Under the pieces are notes generated by a model. That model was given only the letters and a program-made list of their open reading frames with translations. It searched no databases and had not been told where the DNA came from. Below, piece by piece: positions 1 to 5,770 of a stretch of 9,974 bases of DNA. This DNA is from Sphingomonadaceae bacterium (GTDB lineage Bacteria > Pseudomonadota > Alphaproteobacteria > Sphingomonadales > Sphingomonadaceae), in contig CANGBE010000039.1 in the NCBI GenBank assembly GCA_947451875.1, forward strand, positions 1 to 9,974. Reading direction: 5' to 3'. The position numbers and the translations under genes are program-made. Each line of letters begins with the position of its first letter. Position 1 is the stretch's first letter.

Positions 1-418
1 GATAGTCGTTGTTCCAGCCGCGGCCATAGTCTCCGTCACCCCGGCGCCAATCGTGGCCAATGGCGTTCACCGCGATCCGGCCCTTGATTGTGTAGCCACG
101 ATCATTGCGGTTAACATCGCGAATATCGGTGACCTGCGCTCGATTGAAGCCATTGCGGTTTGCAGTGAACTGCGCCGCGCGCGTGCAACGCTCCACGGCT
201 TCGCGTGGGTCGGTGCGATCATTGCGGTAGCCGTAGCCGCCTTCACGGTCTCGATCAAAGTCCCGATCATTGTCGCGGCCACCGAAACCGGCGCGGGCAT
301 AATCATAACCGTCATGGCCGTAATCGTAGCCATCGCGGGCAAGGGCGGGTGAAACTGCCGGAAGTGCCATCGCGCATGCGGCGATGGTTCCGACGATGGC
401 TTTGGACATGGTCTTCAT
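1..418 (-). CDS. Exported Gly/Asp/Arg/Tyr-rich hypothetical protein, partial (C-terminus beyond the window edge)
   Basis: The frame is open from an ATG at 418-416 to the left edge, giving 139 residues with no stop. An AAGGAA site sits 6 nt before the ATG. Residues 1-27 form a clear Sec signal peptide ending in SPALA, with likely cleavage before RDGYDY. The mature protein begins with two copies of a heptad, RDGYDYG then HDGYDYA, followed by an Asp/Arg-rich run around residues 48-58. A more ordinary domain follows: DPREAVERC at 70-78 with a single Cys78, then a region with alternating polar and hydrophobic residues (TIKGRIAVN) that looks like beta strands, then another Arg/Gly/Asp-rich stretch. 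I recall similar exported proteins of unknown function in sphingomonads, but I do not know a role. The low-complexity head could suit cell-envelope or metal association; that is speculation. Overlapping frames on both strands are shadows caused by the skewed codons. Confidence 0.75.
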   Translation of the reverse strand, partial: MKTMSKAIVGTIAACAMALPAVSPALARDGYDYGHDGYDYARAGFGGRDNDRDFDRDREGGYGYRNDRTDPREAVERCTRAAQFTANRNGFNRAQVTDIRDVNRNDRGYTIKGRIAVNAIGHDWRRGDGDYGRGWNNDY

Positions 419-424
419 GGCTCG

Positions 425-430
425 TTCCTT
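425..430 (-). promoter_or_regulatory. Ribosome-binding site of the left-edge exported protein
   Basis: AAGGAA on the minus strand lies 6 nt upstream of the ATG at 418. It supports this start over the second Met four residues in, which has no such site. Confidence 0.6.
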
Positions 431-492
431 TGCGTTCTCCAGGACACCAATCCCGGCACAGTCACTGGCTAGCGAATCGCGTGCGATATGAG

Positions 493-522
493 TCTGAACC
501 CGCCTGACAGGATTTGTTCAGA
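493..522. promoter_or_regulatory. Nested dyad in a divergent intergenic gap (candidate operator)
   Basis: TCTGAAC at 493-499 is perfectly inverted at 516-522 (GTTCAGA). Inside it, CCTG at 503-506 and CAGG at 508-511 form a second inverted repeat around one central A. The two centres differ by only half a base. The site lies about 75 bp upstream of the minus-strand exported protein and 67 bp upstream of the plus-strand desaturase. It is therefore placed where a dimeric repressor or activator could act on either gene. No T-run follows, so a terminator is unlikely. Confidence 0.35.
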
Positions 523-588
523 AATATGGACGATAACATGAACGATCTTGGAAACCCGGAATTAACCCTATGAATTTAAAAAGGACTC

Positions 589-1338
589 ATGACTGTAGTG
601 ATCTTCATGGCCTGTCAGGTGCTCCTCGTGGGGGTGCTCTATCTGATCGAACGCTGGCGCAATCCGGTTCGGCAGGACTGGGTGCATAACGTTCAGGCCT
701 GGGTCTGCGATCTGGGTGCGAGCTTCCTTTTGCTGCCGTTTTTGGGCCAATGGCGCGGTACATCGATCTTTGACGGCAACGAGCTGCCCTTCCTGATCGC
801 CTTTCCGATCATGCTGCTGGCGCGCGATGGCACAGAGTTTTTCTATCACGTCTGCCAGCACAAGATCCCGGTGCTGTGGCGGCTGCATTCGCTGCACCAT
901 TCCGATCCGGAGATGTCGGCGCTAACCACGAACCGTCACTTCTGGGGGGACCAGATCGTCAAGAACCTGACCATCTGGCCGTTCTCCACCCTGATCTGCG
1001 CGCCGACGCACGCCATGGTGCTCACCTATGCCGGCCTCTCGCTGTACAACTATTTCATCCACGCCAACCTGAAGGTCGATTTCGGGCGCTGGTCATGGGC
1101 GCTCAATTCGCCAGCCTATCATCGGCGGCACCATTCCGCTCTGCGCGAGCATTACGACACCAACTTCGCCGCGCTGTTTCCGATCTGGGATGTGCTCTGC
1201 GGCACCTACCGCCGCCCCGACGGCTGGCCGCCCTCAGGACAGGCCACCGCGCCTGAGAACATCACGGAAGTTTTGCTCTGGCCGTTCCTGAAGTCAAAGC
1301 ATCCGGAAGAGGTTGGGGCTGAGGCTGTTGCGGCTTGA
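589..1338 (+). CDS. Sterol desaturase / fatty acid hydroxylase family membrane protein
   Basis: This 249-aa protein carries the histidine clusters of the fatty acid hydroxylase superfamily, integral membrane di-iron oxygenases. They are HVCQH at 87-91, HSLHH at 100-104, His117 in an NRHFWG context, His158 in NYFIH, and HRRHH at 178-182 followed by H188YDTNF. Hydrophobic segments at about 1-20, 40-55, 65-80 and 140-158 fit a polytopic inner-membrane protein with the His clusters on the cytoplasmic face. Such enzymes hydroxylate or desaturate lipid chains, sterols or carotenoids; the substrate cannot be read from sequence. The start is the weak point. AAGGA at 581-585 is only 3 nt before the ATG, closer than usual. 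In-frame alternatives are GTG 598 and ATG 607, neither with a better site. The N-terminal helix is rather short for the family. The gene stands alone, divergent from the left-edge gene and convergent with the next. Confidence 0.87.
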   Translation: MTVVIFMACQVLLVGVLYLIERWRNPVRQDWVHNVQAWVCDLGASFLLLPFLGQWRGTSIFDGNELPFLIAFPIMLLARDGTEFFYHVCQHKIPVLWRLHSLHHSDPEMSALTTNRHFWGDQIVKNLTIWPFSTLICAPTHAMVLTYAGLSLYNYFIHANLKVDFGRWSWALNSPAYHRRHHSALREHYDTNFAALFPIWDVLCGTYRRPDGWPPSGQATAPENITEVLLWPFLKSKHPEEVGAEAVAA

Positions 1339-1340
1339 GG

Positions 1341-1358
1341 TGATCGCGTTGTCGATCA
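1341..1358. repeat. Short inverted repeat between convergent genes
   Basis: TGATCG at 1341-1346 is inverted at 1353-1358 (CGATCA) around a 6-nt loop. It lies in the 47-bp gap between the desaturase stop and the stop of the convergent exported protein. The stem is short and no T-run follows on either strand, so it is at best a weak hairpin at a shared 3' boundary. Confidence 0.25.
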
Positions 1359-1385
1359 GGCTTCAGGCCAACGCAGCACCGGCCC

Positions 1386-2264
1386 TCACTTCTTCTTGAC
1401 TATAGGCGTGATCTCCAGCCCGTCCGGCTCGACAATATTCACGCCCGAGAAGACGAAAATACCGCCACGGAATTCGAGCAGTCTCTTGTCCTTGTAGCCG
1501 CCCAGATCGAATCCCCCCCACTTCATAGGCTTGCCGATGAACGGGAGTAGGCCGTTGGTGGAGACCTTGGCCTCATCGTTCCGGGGAAAAGGCTGCGAGC
1601 GATCAAGCAGCATCACATTGACGGCGGTATCGAGTTCGGCCGCCAGAACTTCCTTCAGAAGGGCACCGTTATTTTCGGTCAGGCTAGCGAGCGGCAATGC
1701 TTTGCCCTCGCAGCAGAAATATTTGATCGTCTTGCCAGAATCTTTTCCCGTCGCGACCTTCGTCTTCAAAACCACATAAGGCCGAAGATCATCGGTCTTT
1801 TTGACGAACGTCAGCACGACGTATGGCGTTACGGTCATCGTGCTGCCATCCGGTTGGGGTGTGAGCGTGTAGGCTGACCGGAACTTATCGCCCGCGATCA
1901 GCGTGTTCACCATCTCGATCGACTTTGCCCGCACGTCAAAGCGCAGGTCATCTTCGACATTACTGACCTTTTTCGTGCCGGTCCCGGCATTTATCGAACT
2001 CTGGACCAGCGTGCCGACCACGCCGAACAGCATCCCGATCCCGCCGCCGCCCTGATAGCCCGAGACAACGACATCGCTGTCGGGGATCCGGTGGACGCCC
2101 ATGGGAAGATCGCTCATCCCGCTCGCGCCCTTTTCCGAGAAGACGATGGCCGTTGGGGCCGATGAAGCTGCCGCCGTTGCGCTTGCCGGCGCTTGTGGAG
2201 CAACCGTCTGCGCCATCGCTGCGGGCGTACTCATGACCATTGCGAACATGACGAAACGCTTCAT
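1386..2264 (-). CDS. Exported protein of unknown function, 292 aa
   Basis: I do not recognise a family. Residues 1-18 look like a signal peptide (MKRFVMFAMVMSTPAAMA, likely cut before QTVAPQ), followed by an Ala/Pro/Ser-rich linker to about residue 38. The mature part starts with a region containing PDSDVVVSGY (61-70) and a glycine-rich hydrophobic stretch, GGGGIGMLFGVVGTLVQSS (72-90). That stretch could insert in a membrane or be a buried helix. After it come alternating-strand segments (TMTVTPYVVLTFVKK, PYVVLKTKVATGK), an adjacent cysteine pair Cys184-Cys185, and a basic tail ending VKKK. There is no lipobox and no catalytic motif I can name. The ATG at 2264 is preceded by AATAGAAG and then 12 Gs, so the homopolymer itself takes the Shine-Dalgarno position. 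The gene is monocistronic: the upstream minus-strand unit ends at a terminator at 2413-2437. A periplasmic or envelope location is inferred from the signal peptide. Confidence 0.85.
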   Translation of the reverse strand: MKRFVMFAMVMSTPAAMAQTVAPQAPASATAAASSAPTAIVFSEKGASGMSDLPMGVHRIPDSDVVVSGYQGGGGIGMLFGVVGTLVQSSINAGTGTKKVSNVEDDLRFDVRAKSIEMVNTLIAGDKFRSAYTLTPQPDGSTMTVTPYVVLTFVKKTDDLRPYVVLKTKVATGKDSGKTIKYFCCEGKALPLASLTENNGALLKEVLAAELDTAVNVMLLDRSQPFPRNDEAKVSTNGLLPFIGKPMKWGGFDLGGYKDKRLLEFRGGIFVFSGVNIVEPDGLEITPIVKKK

Positions 2265-2272
2265 CTTCTATT

Positions 2273-2284
2273 CCCCCCCCCCCC
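2273..2284 (-). repeat. 12-bp poly-G tract (poly-C on plus) at the ribosome-binding position
   Basis: Twelve consecutive Cs on the plus strand read as 12 Gs on the minus strand. The last G is 8 nt before the ATG of the 292-aa exported protein. No other Shine-Dalgarno candidate is present, so the G-run either pairs with the anti-SD or controls access to the start. A tract of this length can change in length by slipped-strand replication. It lies outside the coding region, so a length change would alter spacing rather than reading frame. Confidence 0.85.
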
Positions 2285-2383
2285 GGACCATTGATCGGCC
2301 GCGCTTTCGTCTTGCTAGTTCGCGGCGTCAGTCAAAGCAAGATCGTAAGCTCTGATGCCCTCCTTGCGCAGTCCAACTAAATT

Positions 2384-2403
2384 CCACCCCCGGCACCCCC
2401 ACC
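2384..2403 (-). repeat. G-rich cluster with paired G5 runs upstream of the exported-protein gene
   Basis: On the plus strand CACCCCC occurs twice, at 2385-2391 and 2394-2400, flanked by further CC pairs. The minus strand therefore has four G-runs (2, 5, 5, 2) within 20 bases, about 120 bp upstream of the ATG at 2264. The arrangement could form a two-tetrad G-quadruplex. It could also be chance in a GC-rich genome. Confidence 0.3.
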
Positions 2404-2412
2404 GCAGACAAC

Positions 2413-2437
2413 AAAAAAGCGGGGCAAAACCCCGCTT
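2413..2437 (-). terminator. Intrinsic terminator of the minus-strand cluster
   Basis: AAGCGGGG at 2417-2424 pairs perfectly with CCCCGCTT at 2430-2437 around a 5-nt loop (TTTTG on the minus strand). Read on the minus strand the stem is followed by a run of six Ts (2418-2413, the first two also being the last stem bases). It begins 29 bp after the stop codon of the 72-aa gene, so it ends that transcript. Confidence 0.9.
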
Positions 2438-2466
2438 CCCTGTATCAGATTGATCAAGCGTAGAGC

Positions 2467-2685
2467 TTAGGGGCTCGAAGGCTTGTCGCTCTTGTTGCCG
2501 GCAGCAAGTGCCACGCCAAGGCCGATCAGCAGAACGGCGAGAATCAGAAGAAGCGTCGATCCGCCAGCCTGATTTGCATCGTCCAGTGCAGTCGGAGCAC
2601 GGCTTACCACCTGATTGGCAGCAAAGGCCGGTGCGGTCGAAAAGATCACAGCTGCAGCCGACGCAGTCAATTCACGAAACTTCAT
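2467..2685 (-). CDS. Small exported single-helix protein, 72 aa
   Basis: The true start is the ATG at 2685-2683, not an upstream in-frame ATG that would overlap the amidohydrolase gene. It is preceded by AAGGAGAG at 7-nt spacing, and only from here does the protein begin with a signal peptide (residues 1-22, ending STAPAFA). The mature protein is about 50 residues: a polar stretch (ANQVVSRAPTALDDANQAGG), one strongly hydrophobic Leu/Ile/Ala-rich helix at about 43-62, and a short polar tail ending DKPSSP. I recall many sphingomonad small proteins of the same plan: signal peptide, linker, Gly-Gly, one hydrophobic helix, charged Ser/Pro tail. Their function is unknown to me. The strong ribosome-binding site and the dedicated terminator suggest abundant expression. 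A promoter within the end of the amidohydrolase gene is possible but not visible. Confidence 0.85.
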   Translation of the reverse strand: MKFRELTASAAAVIFSTAPAFAANQVVSRAPTALDDANQAGGSTLLLILAVLLIGLGVALAAGNKSDKPSSP

Positions 2686-2692
2686 CGAGTCT

Positions 2693-2698
2693 CTCCTT
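2693..2698 (-). promoter_or_regulatory. Strong ribosome-binding site of the 72-aa gene
   Basis: AAGGAG on the minus strand, 7 nt before the ATG at 2685, is the best Shine-Dalgarno match in the window. It fixes the start of the 72-aa protein and excludes a 52-residue upstream extension. Confidence 0.88.
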
Positions 2699-2731
2699 AT
2701 TCTTTTTGGGGCTAAATCCGCAAAGTGAATA

Positions 2732-4396
2732 CTAATCTGCAGGCTGCGCCGCCGTCCATACTTTGCGCCCGCCCAGCCAGACTTCAAGCACGCGGCTCTG
2801 CCGGATTTCGCCCGGGCTTGAGAGCGTCGGATCGCGGTCAACGAATAGGAAATCAGCGCGCATCCCGGGCGCTATTCGGCCAAAGCGGCTTTCGGCAAAC
2901 CCGGCATAGGCCGCACCGGTGGTATAGGCGGCAAGCGCTGAACTGAACGGCAAGCGCTCTTGCGGCTGCCAACCGCCGAATGGTTCGTTGTCTGGCCCCT
3001 GACGGCTGATCGCGGCGGCTAGCCCGGCAAAGGGATCGGGCGCTTCCACCGGAGCATCGCTGCCGAACGCCAGCTTTGCGCCGCTAGCGGAGAGGCTGTT
3101 CCATGCATAGGCCCCGTTCAGTCGCGTCGGCCCGAGCCGCGCTTCGGCCATCGTGCGGTCTGATGTCTGGTGCACCGGCTGCATCGAGGCGATCACGCCC
3201 AGCTTGCCAAAGCGGGTAATATCCGCCGGATCGACGATCTGTGCGTGTTCGATCCGCCAGCGCCGGTCGCCTTTGTAGGTTTCCGAGAGCTCGCCCACGG
3301 CATCAAGCATGGCAGCATTAGCAGCGTCGCCAATGGCGTGGACGGCGACCTGAAAATTGTCCATCGCTGCGCGACTCATCAGGTTGCGAAGCTGCGCGGG
3401 AGTCAGCCTTGGGAGGCCTTTGGTCGAAGCCGAATCGGTATAGGGCAGTTTAAGCCAAGCACCGCGCGATCCCAGCGCGCCGTCCATCAGCAGTTTCAGA
3501 CCGTTCAGATGCAGCTTGTCATCATAGAGCCAAGGCCCCGGCGCCGAGCCGCCGATCAACGTCATCGCGTCGATGCCGGCGCCATAGGCCATGATCCGCA
3601 CGCGTAGCGCGCCGCTGTCACCAGCGCGGCGAAAAGCCTGCCAATCTTCGATCGAGGTCCCCATGTCAGCCACGGCAGTAACGCCGTGTGAGAGCAAAAG
3701 CTCCTGCGCCGCGGCCAGCGCTACGTCGCGGTCTGCTGGGCGGGGTTGCGGGATGAGAGCATCGATCACTCCTCGTGCCTTATCCACCAGCACGCCAGCC
3801 GGAGCCATACCGGGAGCCACACGCTCAATGCGACCGCCAACCGGATCCTTTGTAAGTGCGGTGATCTTGGCTGCCACCAGCGCGGCGCTATTGGCCCAGC
3901 CGGCATGGCCGTCTACCCGCTCTAGCCAGACCGGCTTGTCCTTGACGACAATATCCAATTCAGTGGCAGTTGGCATACGGCCAAGCTTCCACTTTTCCTG
4001 ATTCCAGCCCCGTCCTATGATCCATTGCCGGTCAGGGTGCGCGGCGGCATAGGCGGCGATCTTCGCCTGCGCTTCGGCGAGCGAAGTGGTGGCGGAGAGG
4101 TCGAGCGTGAGCGTGGCCAGCCCCAGATCCATGACATGGGCATGGGCATCAATCAGCCCCGGCATCAGCACTCGGCCTTTGCCATCGACCAGATAGTCGG
4201 TCCGCGCCGGGCGCTTGTCACCGCGGTGGAGCACCTGGGTGATCTTGCCGTCATTGTCGATCACCAGCCCGGTCAGACGCTCGATGCCGCCTTTGGCGTC
4301 GATAGTCAGGCCGTCGACATTGTCGATCAGTGTGTCAGCAAGAGCCGGAGAGGATGCAGCCAGCGCGAGTATGGCCGCAAAGGCAATCCGCCTCAC
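2732..4396 (-). CDS. Exported amidohydrolase family protein (YtcJ-like, amidohydrolase_3)
   Basis: This 554-aa protein is a metal-dependent hydrolase of the amidohydrolase superfamily. A signal peptide covers residues 1-20 (ending SSPALA, cut before DTLIDN). The metal-binding HxH is in PGLIDAHAHV (His85, His87). Further hallmarks are DGHAGWANS at 162-170, the lysine region GLKLLMDG at 299-306, HAIGD at 353-357, IEHAQ at 382-386 and FGSDAPV at 444-450, where Asp447 is the usual final metal ligand. The C-terminal part (GRIAPGMRADFLFVDRDP) completes the small beta-sandwich shared with the N-terminus. All expected ligands are present, so it should be active, probably in the periplasm. The substrate is unknown; relatives hydrolyse amides or cyclic amides. 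The start is GTG at 4396-4394, sharing four bases (GTGA) with the dehydrogenase stop, which implies translational coupling. The 72-aa gene follows after 46 bp. Confidence 0.93.
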   Translation of the reverse strand: MRRIAFAAILALAASSPALADTLIDNVDGLTIDAKGGIERLTGLVIDNDGKITQVLHRGDKRPARTDYLVDGKGRVLMPGLIDAHAHVMDLGLATLTLDLSATTSLAEAQAKIAAYAAAHPDRQWIIGRGWNQEKWKLGRMPTATELDIVVKDKPVWLERVDGHAGWANSAALVAAKITALTKDPVGGRIERVAPGMAPAGVLVDKARGVIDALIPQPRPADRDVALAAAQELLLSHGVTAVADMGTSIEDWQAFRRAGDSGALRVRIMAYGAGIDAMTLIGGSAPGPWLYDDKLHLNGLKLLMDGALGSRGAWLKLPYTDSASTKGLPRLTPAQLRNLMSRAAMDNFQVAVHAIGDAANAAMLDAVGELSETYKGDRRWRIEHAQIVDPADITRFGKLGVIASMQPVHQTSDRTMAEARLGPTRLNGAYAWNSLSASGAKLAFGSDAPVEAPDPFAGLAAAISRQGPDNEPFGGWQPQERLPFSSALAAYTTGAAYAGFAESRFGRIAPGMRADFLFVDRDPTLSSPGEIRQSRVLEVWLGGRKVWTAAQPAD

Positions 4397-5304
4397 TTGC
4401 GCTTGGCCGGATTGGGCAGGCGGCGCACCAGCGCGCTGGTATCCTGCCTGCCGCCGCCAATGGCCTGCACTTCGGCATAGAACTGGTTGACCAGCGCGGT
4501 AATCGGCAGCGAGACGCCCAGCCCGCGCCCTTCGTCCATCGCGAGGCCCAGATCCTTGCGCATCCAGTCCACGGCAAAGCCGAAGTCAAAGCTGTCTTCA
4601 GCCATCGTCTTCCAGCGGTTGTCCATCTGCCAGCTTTGCGCCGCACCGCCCGAAATCGCCTCATAGACTTTGTCTGTGTCGAGATGGCTGGCCTGGGCGA
4701 AGCGCATGGCCTCGGCAAGGCCCGAGACGATCCCGGCTATGCAAATCTGGTTAGCCATCTTGGCGGTTTGCCCCGCGCCCGCCTTGCCGATGTGGACGAC
4801 GCGGCTGGTATAGGCTTCGAAGATCGGCATTGCTGCCGCGATGGCATCGCCGCGCCCGCCGCACATCAGGGTGAGCGTGCCCTTTTCTGCGCCGATCTGG
4901 CTGCCGGTCATCGGGGCATCGACGCAGTGAATCTGCAGGTCGCGCGCCTCCACTGCGATCTGCCGCGCAATCCGCGCCGAGGCGGTGGTGTGGTCGATCA
5001 GCAGGCTGCCCTTGCGCATCGCCTTGAATGCGCCGTTTGGGCCGAGCACGACATCGGACAGATCATCGTCATTGCCGACGCAGGTGATCACCACGTCAGC
5101 GCCTGTCGCAGCGTCAGCAGGCGTATCGGCGACACGTGCGGCAAGGCCAGGATTATCCGCCAACCACTTTTCGCGCCGTTCTGGCGAGCGGTTGTAGATG
5201 GTCAGCCGGTGTCCGGCCGAGCCCAGGTGGCGGGCAATGGGCGCCCCCATCACGCCGAGGCCGATCATCGAGACGTTACGGGGTTCTGGACGTGGTTCGC
5301 TCAT
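4393..5304 (-). CDS. NAD(P)-dependent beta-hydroxyacid dehydrogenase (3-hydroxyisobutyrate dehydrogenase family)
   Basis: The 303-aa protein is a cytosolic oxidoreductase that would oxidise a beta-hydroxyacid, or reduce the matching semialdehyde, with NAD(P). The Rossmann motif GLGVMG is at 15-20 and the strand ending IYNRS at 36-40. The substrate-binding motif DAPMTGSQIGA is at 129-139, followed by GTLTLMCGG. The catalytic-lysine motif GAGQTAKMANQ is at 176-186 with Lys182, and WMRKDLGLA at 247-255 is the conserved C-terminal helix. The usual substrate motif is DAPVSGG; here Met, Thr and Ser replace Val, Ser and Gly, so the substrate may differ from 3-hydroxyisobutyrate or tartronate semialdehyde. 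No gene of valine breakdown lies nearby. It is the first gene of the minus-strand cluster and overlaps the amidohydrolase start. The ATG at 5304 has no clear Shine-Dalgarno site. Confidence 0.92.
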   Translation of the reverse strand: MSEPRPEPRNVSMIGLGVMGAPIARHLGSAGHRLTIYNRSPERREKWLADNPGLAARVADTPADAATGADVVITCVGNDDDLSDVVLGPNGAFKAMRKGSLLIDHTTASARIARQIAVEARDLQIHCVDAPMTGSQIGAEKGTLTLMCGGRGDAIAAAMPIFEAYTSRVVHIGKAGAGQTAKMANQICIAGIVSGLAEAMRFAQASHLDTDKVYEAISGGAAQSWQMDNRWKTMAEDSFDFGFAVDWMRKDLGLAMDEGRGLGVSLPITALVNQFYAEVQAIGGGRQDTSALVRRLPNPAKRK

Positions 5305-5313
5305 GGCCGTGTG

Positions 5314-5323
5314 TTAGCGCTAA
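5314..5323. promoter_or_regulatory. Perfect 10-bp palindrome in a divergent promoter gap (candidate operator)
   Basis: TTAGCGCTAA lies in the 53-bp gap between the divergent starts of the dehydrogenase (5304) and the VanZ-like gene (5358). Both promoters must overlap this short gap or lie inside the opposite gene. A protein bound here would probably affect both. No recognisable -35/-10 pair could be assigned. Confidence 0.35.
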
Positions 5324-5357
5324 TTGCGCGCCGTGCCAGCCCCCGGTATCAAGCCAC

Positions 5358-5729
5358 ATGGAATTTCTCTTTTCCGATCGTGTCAGGCGCTGGGCCTTGG
5401 TGTTGTTTTGGTGCGCGCTGCTGTTCTCGGTAGTCATGGCCTTGCTGCCCAAGCCGCCCGAGATGCCGACTGACCGGTTGGGCGATAAGTTCAATCACAT
5501 GCTGGCTTTTGCCGTTATGACCGCTCTGGCGCTGACGGCTTTTCCGCGCGCCGCGCGGTTGCGGATTATCGAGCGGCTCTCGTTCCTTGGCGCGCTGATC
5601 GAGGTGGTGCAGTCGATTCCGGCGCTGCACCGCGATTGTGATATACGTGACTGGGTGGCCGACACGCTTTCAATACTGGTTGTGGCGGCCATCTTCTGGC
5701 TGATCGCGCGTAAACGGGCGCGGCAATAG
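5358..5729 (+). CDS. Small VanZ-like membrane protein, 123 aa
   Basis: The start is taken as ATG 5358; the longer open frame to its left is antisense to the dehydrogenase. The protein has about four hydrophobic segments (roughly 12-30, 46-62, 74-90 and 100-116). The VanZ-like polar signature is present: DKFNHMLAF at 43-51 (Asp43, Lys44, His47), GALIEVVQ at 78-85 (Glu82, Gln85) and RDCDIRDWVADTLS at 92-105 (Arg97, Asp98, Asp102). VanZ itself is linked to low-level teicoplanin resistance, but most family members, including such short proteobacterial ones, have no proven role. The tail is basic (RKRARQ). No ribosome-binding site is obvious. It is followed by the threonine ammonia-lyase gene after 41 bp, so the two may be co-transcribed, without an evident functional link. 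Confidence 0.82.
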   Translation: MEFLFSDRVRRWALVLFWCALLFSVVMALLPKPPEMPTDRLGDKFNHMLAFAVMTALALTAFPRAARLRIIERLSFLGALIEVVQSIPALHRDCDIRDWVADTLSILVVAAIFWLIARKRARQ

Positions 5730-5770
5730 CGGTTTTCAAGAGCGGCGCTTTCCGTTAGGGCCCGCTCATC

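Noticed and set aside
53..507. Plus-strand and second minus-strand frames across the left-edge gene
   Set aside because: The minus-strand frame starting at 418 has a ribosome-binding site and a proper signal peptide. The others give low-complexity translations produced by the same repeated codons.
2307..2335. TTGACT at 2335-2330 (minus) as a -35 box for the 292-aa protein gene
   Set aside because: At 17-bp spacing the -10 position reads AGACGA, a poor match, so a promoter cannot be supported.
2467..2841. A 124-aa version of the small exported protein
   Set aside because: The extra 52 residues overlap the amidohydrolase gene, bury the signal peptide and ignore the strong AAGGAG site before the internal ATG at 2685.
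4330..5433. A 367-codon open frame on the plus strand antisense to the dehydrogenase and the amidohydrolase
   Set aside because: It lies across two well-supported genes on the other strand. Its translation is rich in Arg/His/Ala with no domain, as expected of an antisense shadow in a GC-rich genome.
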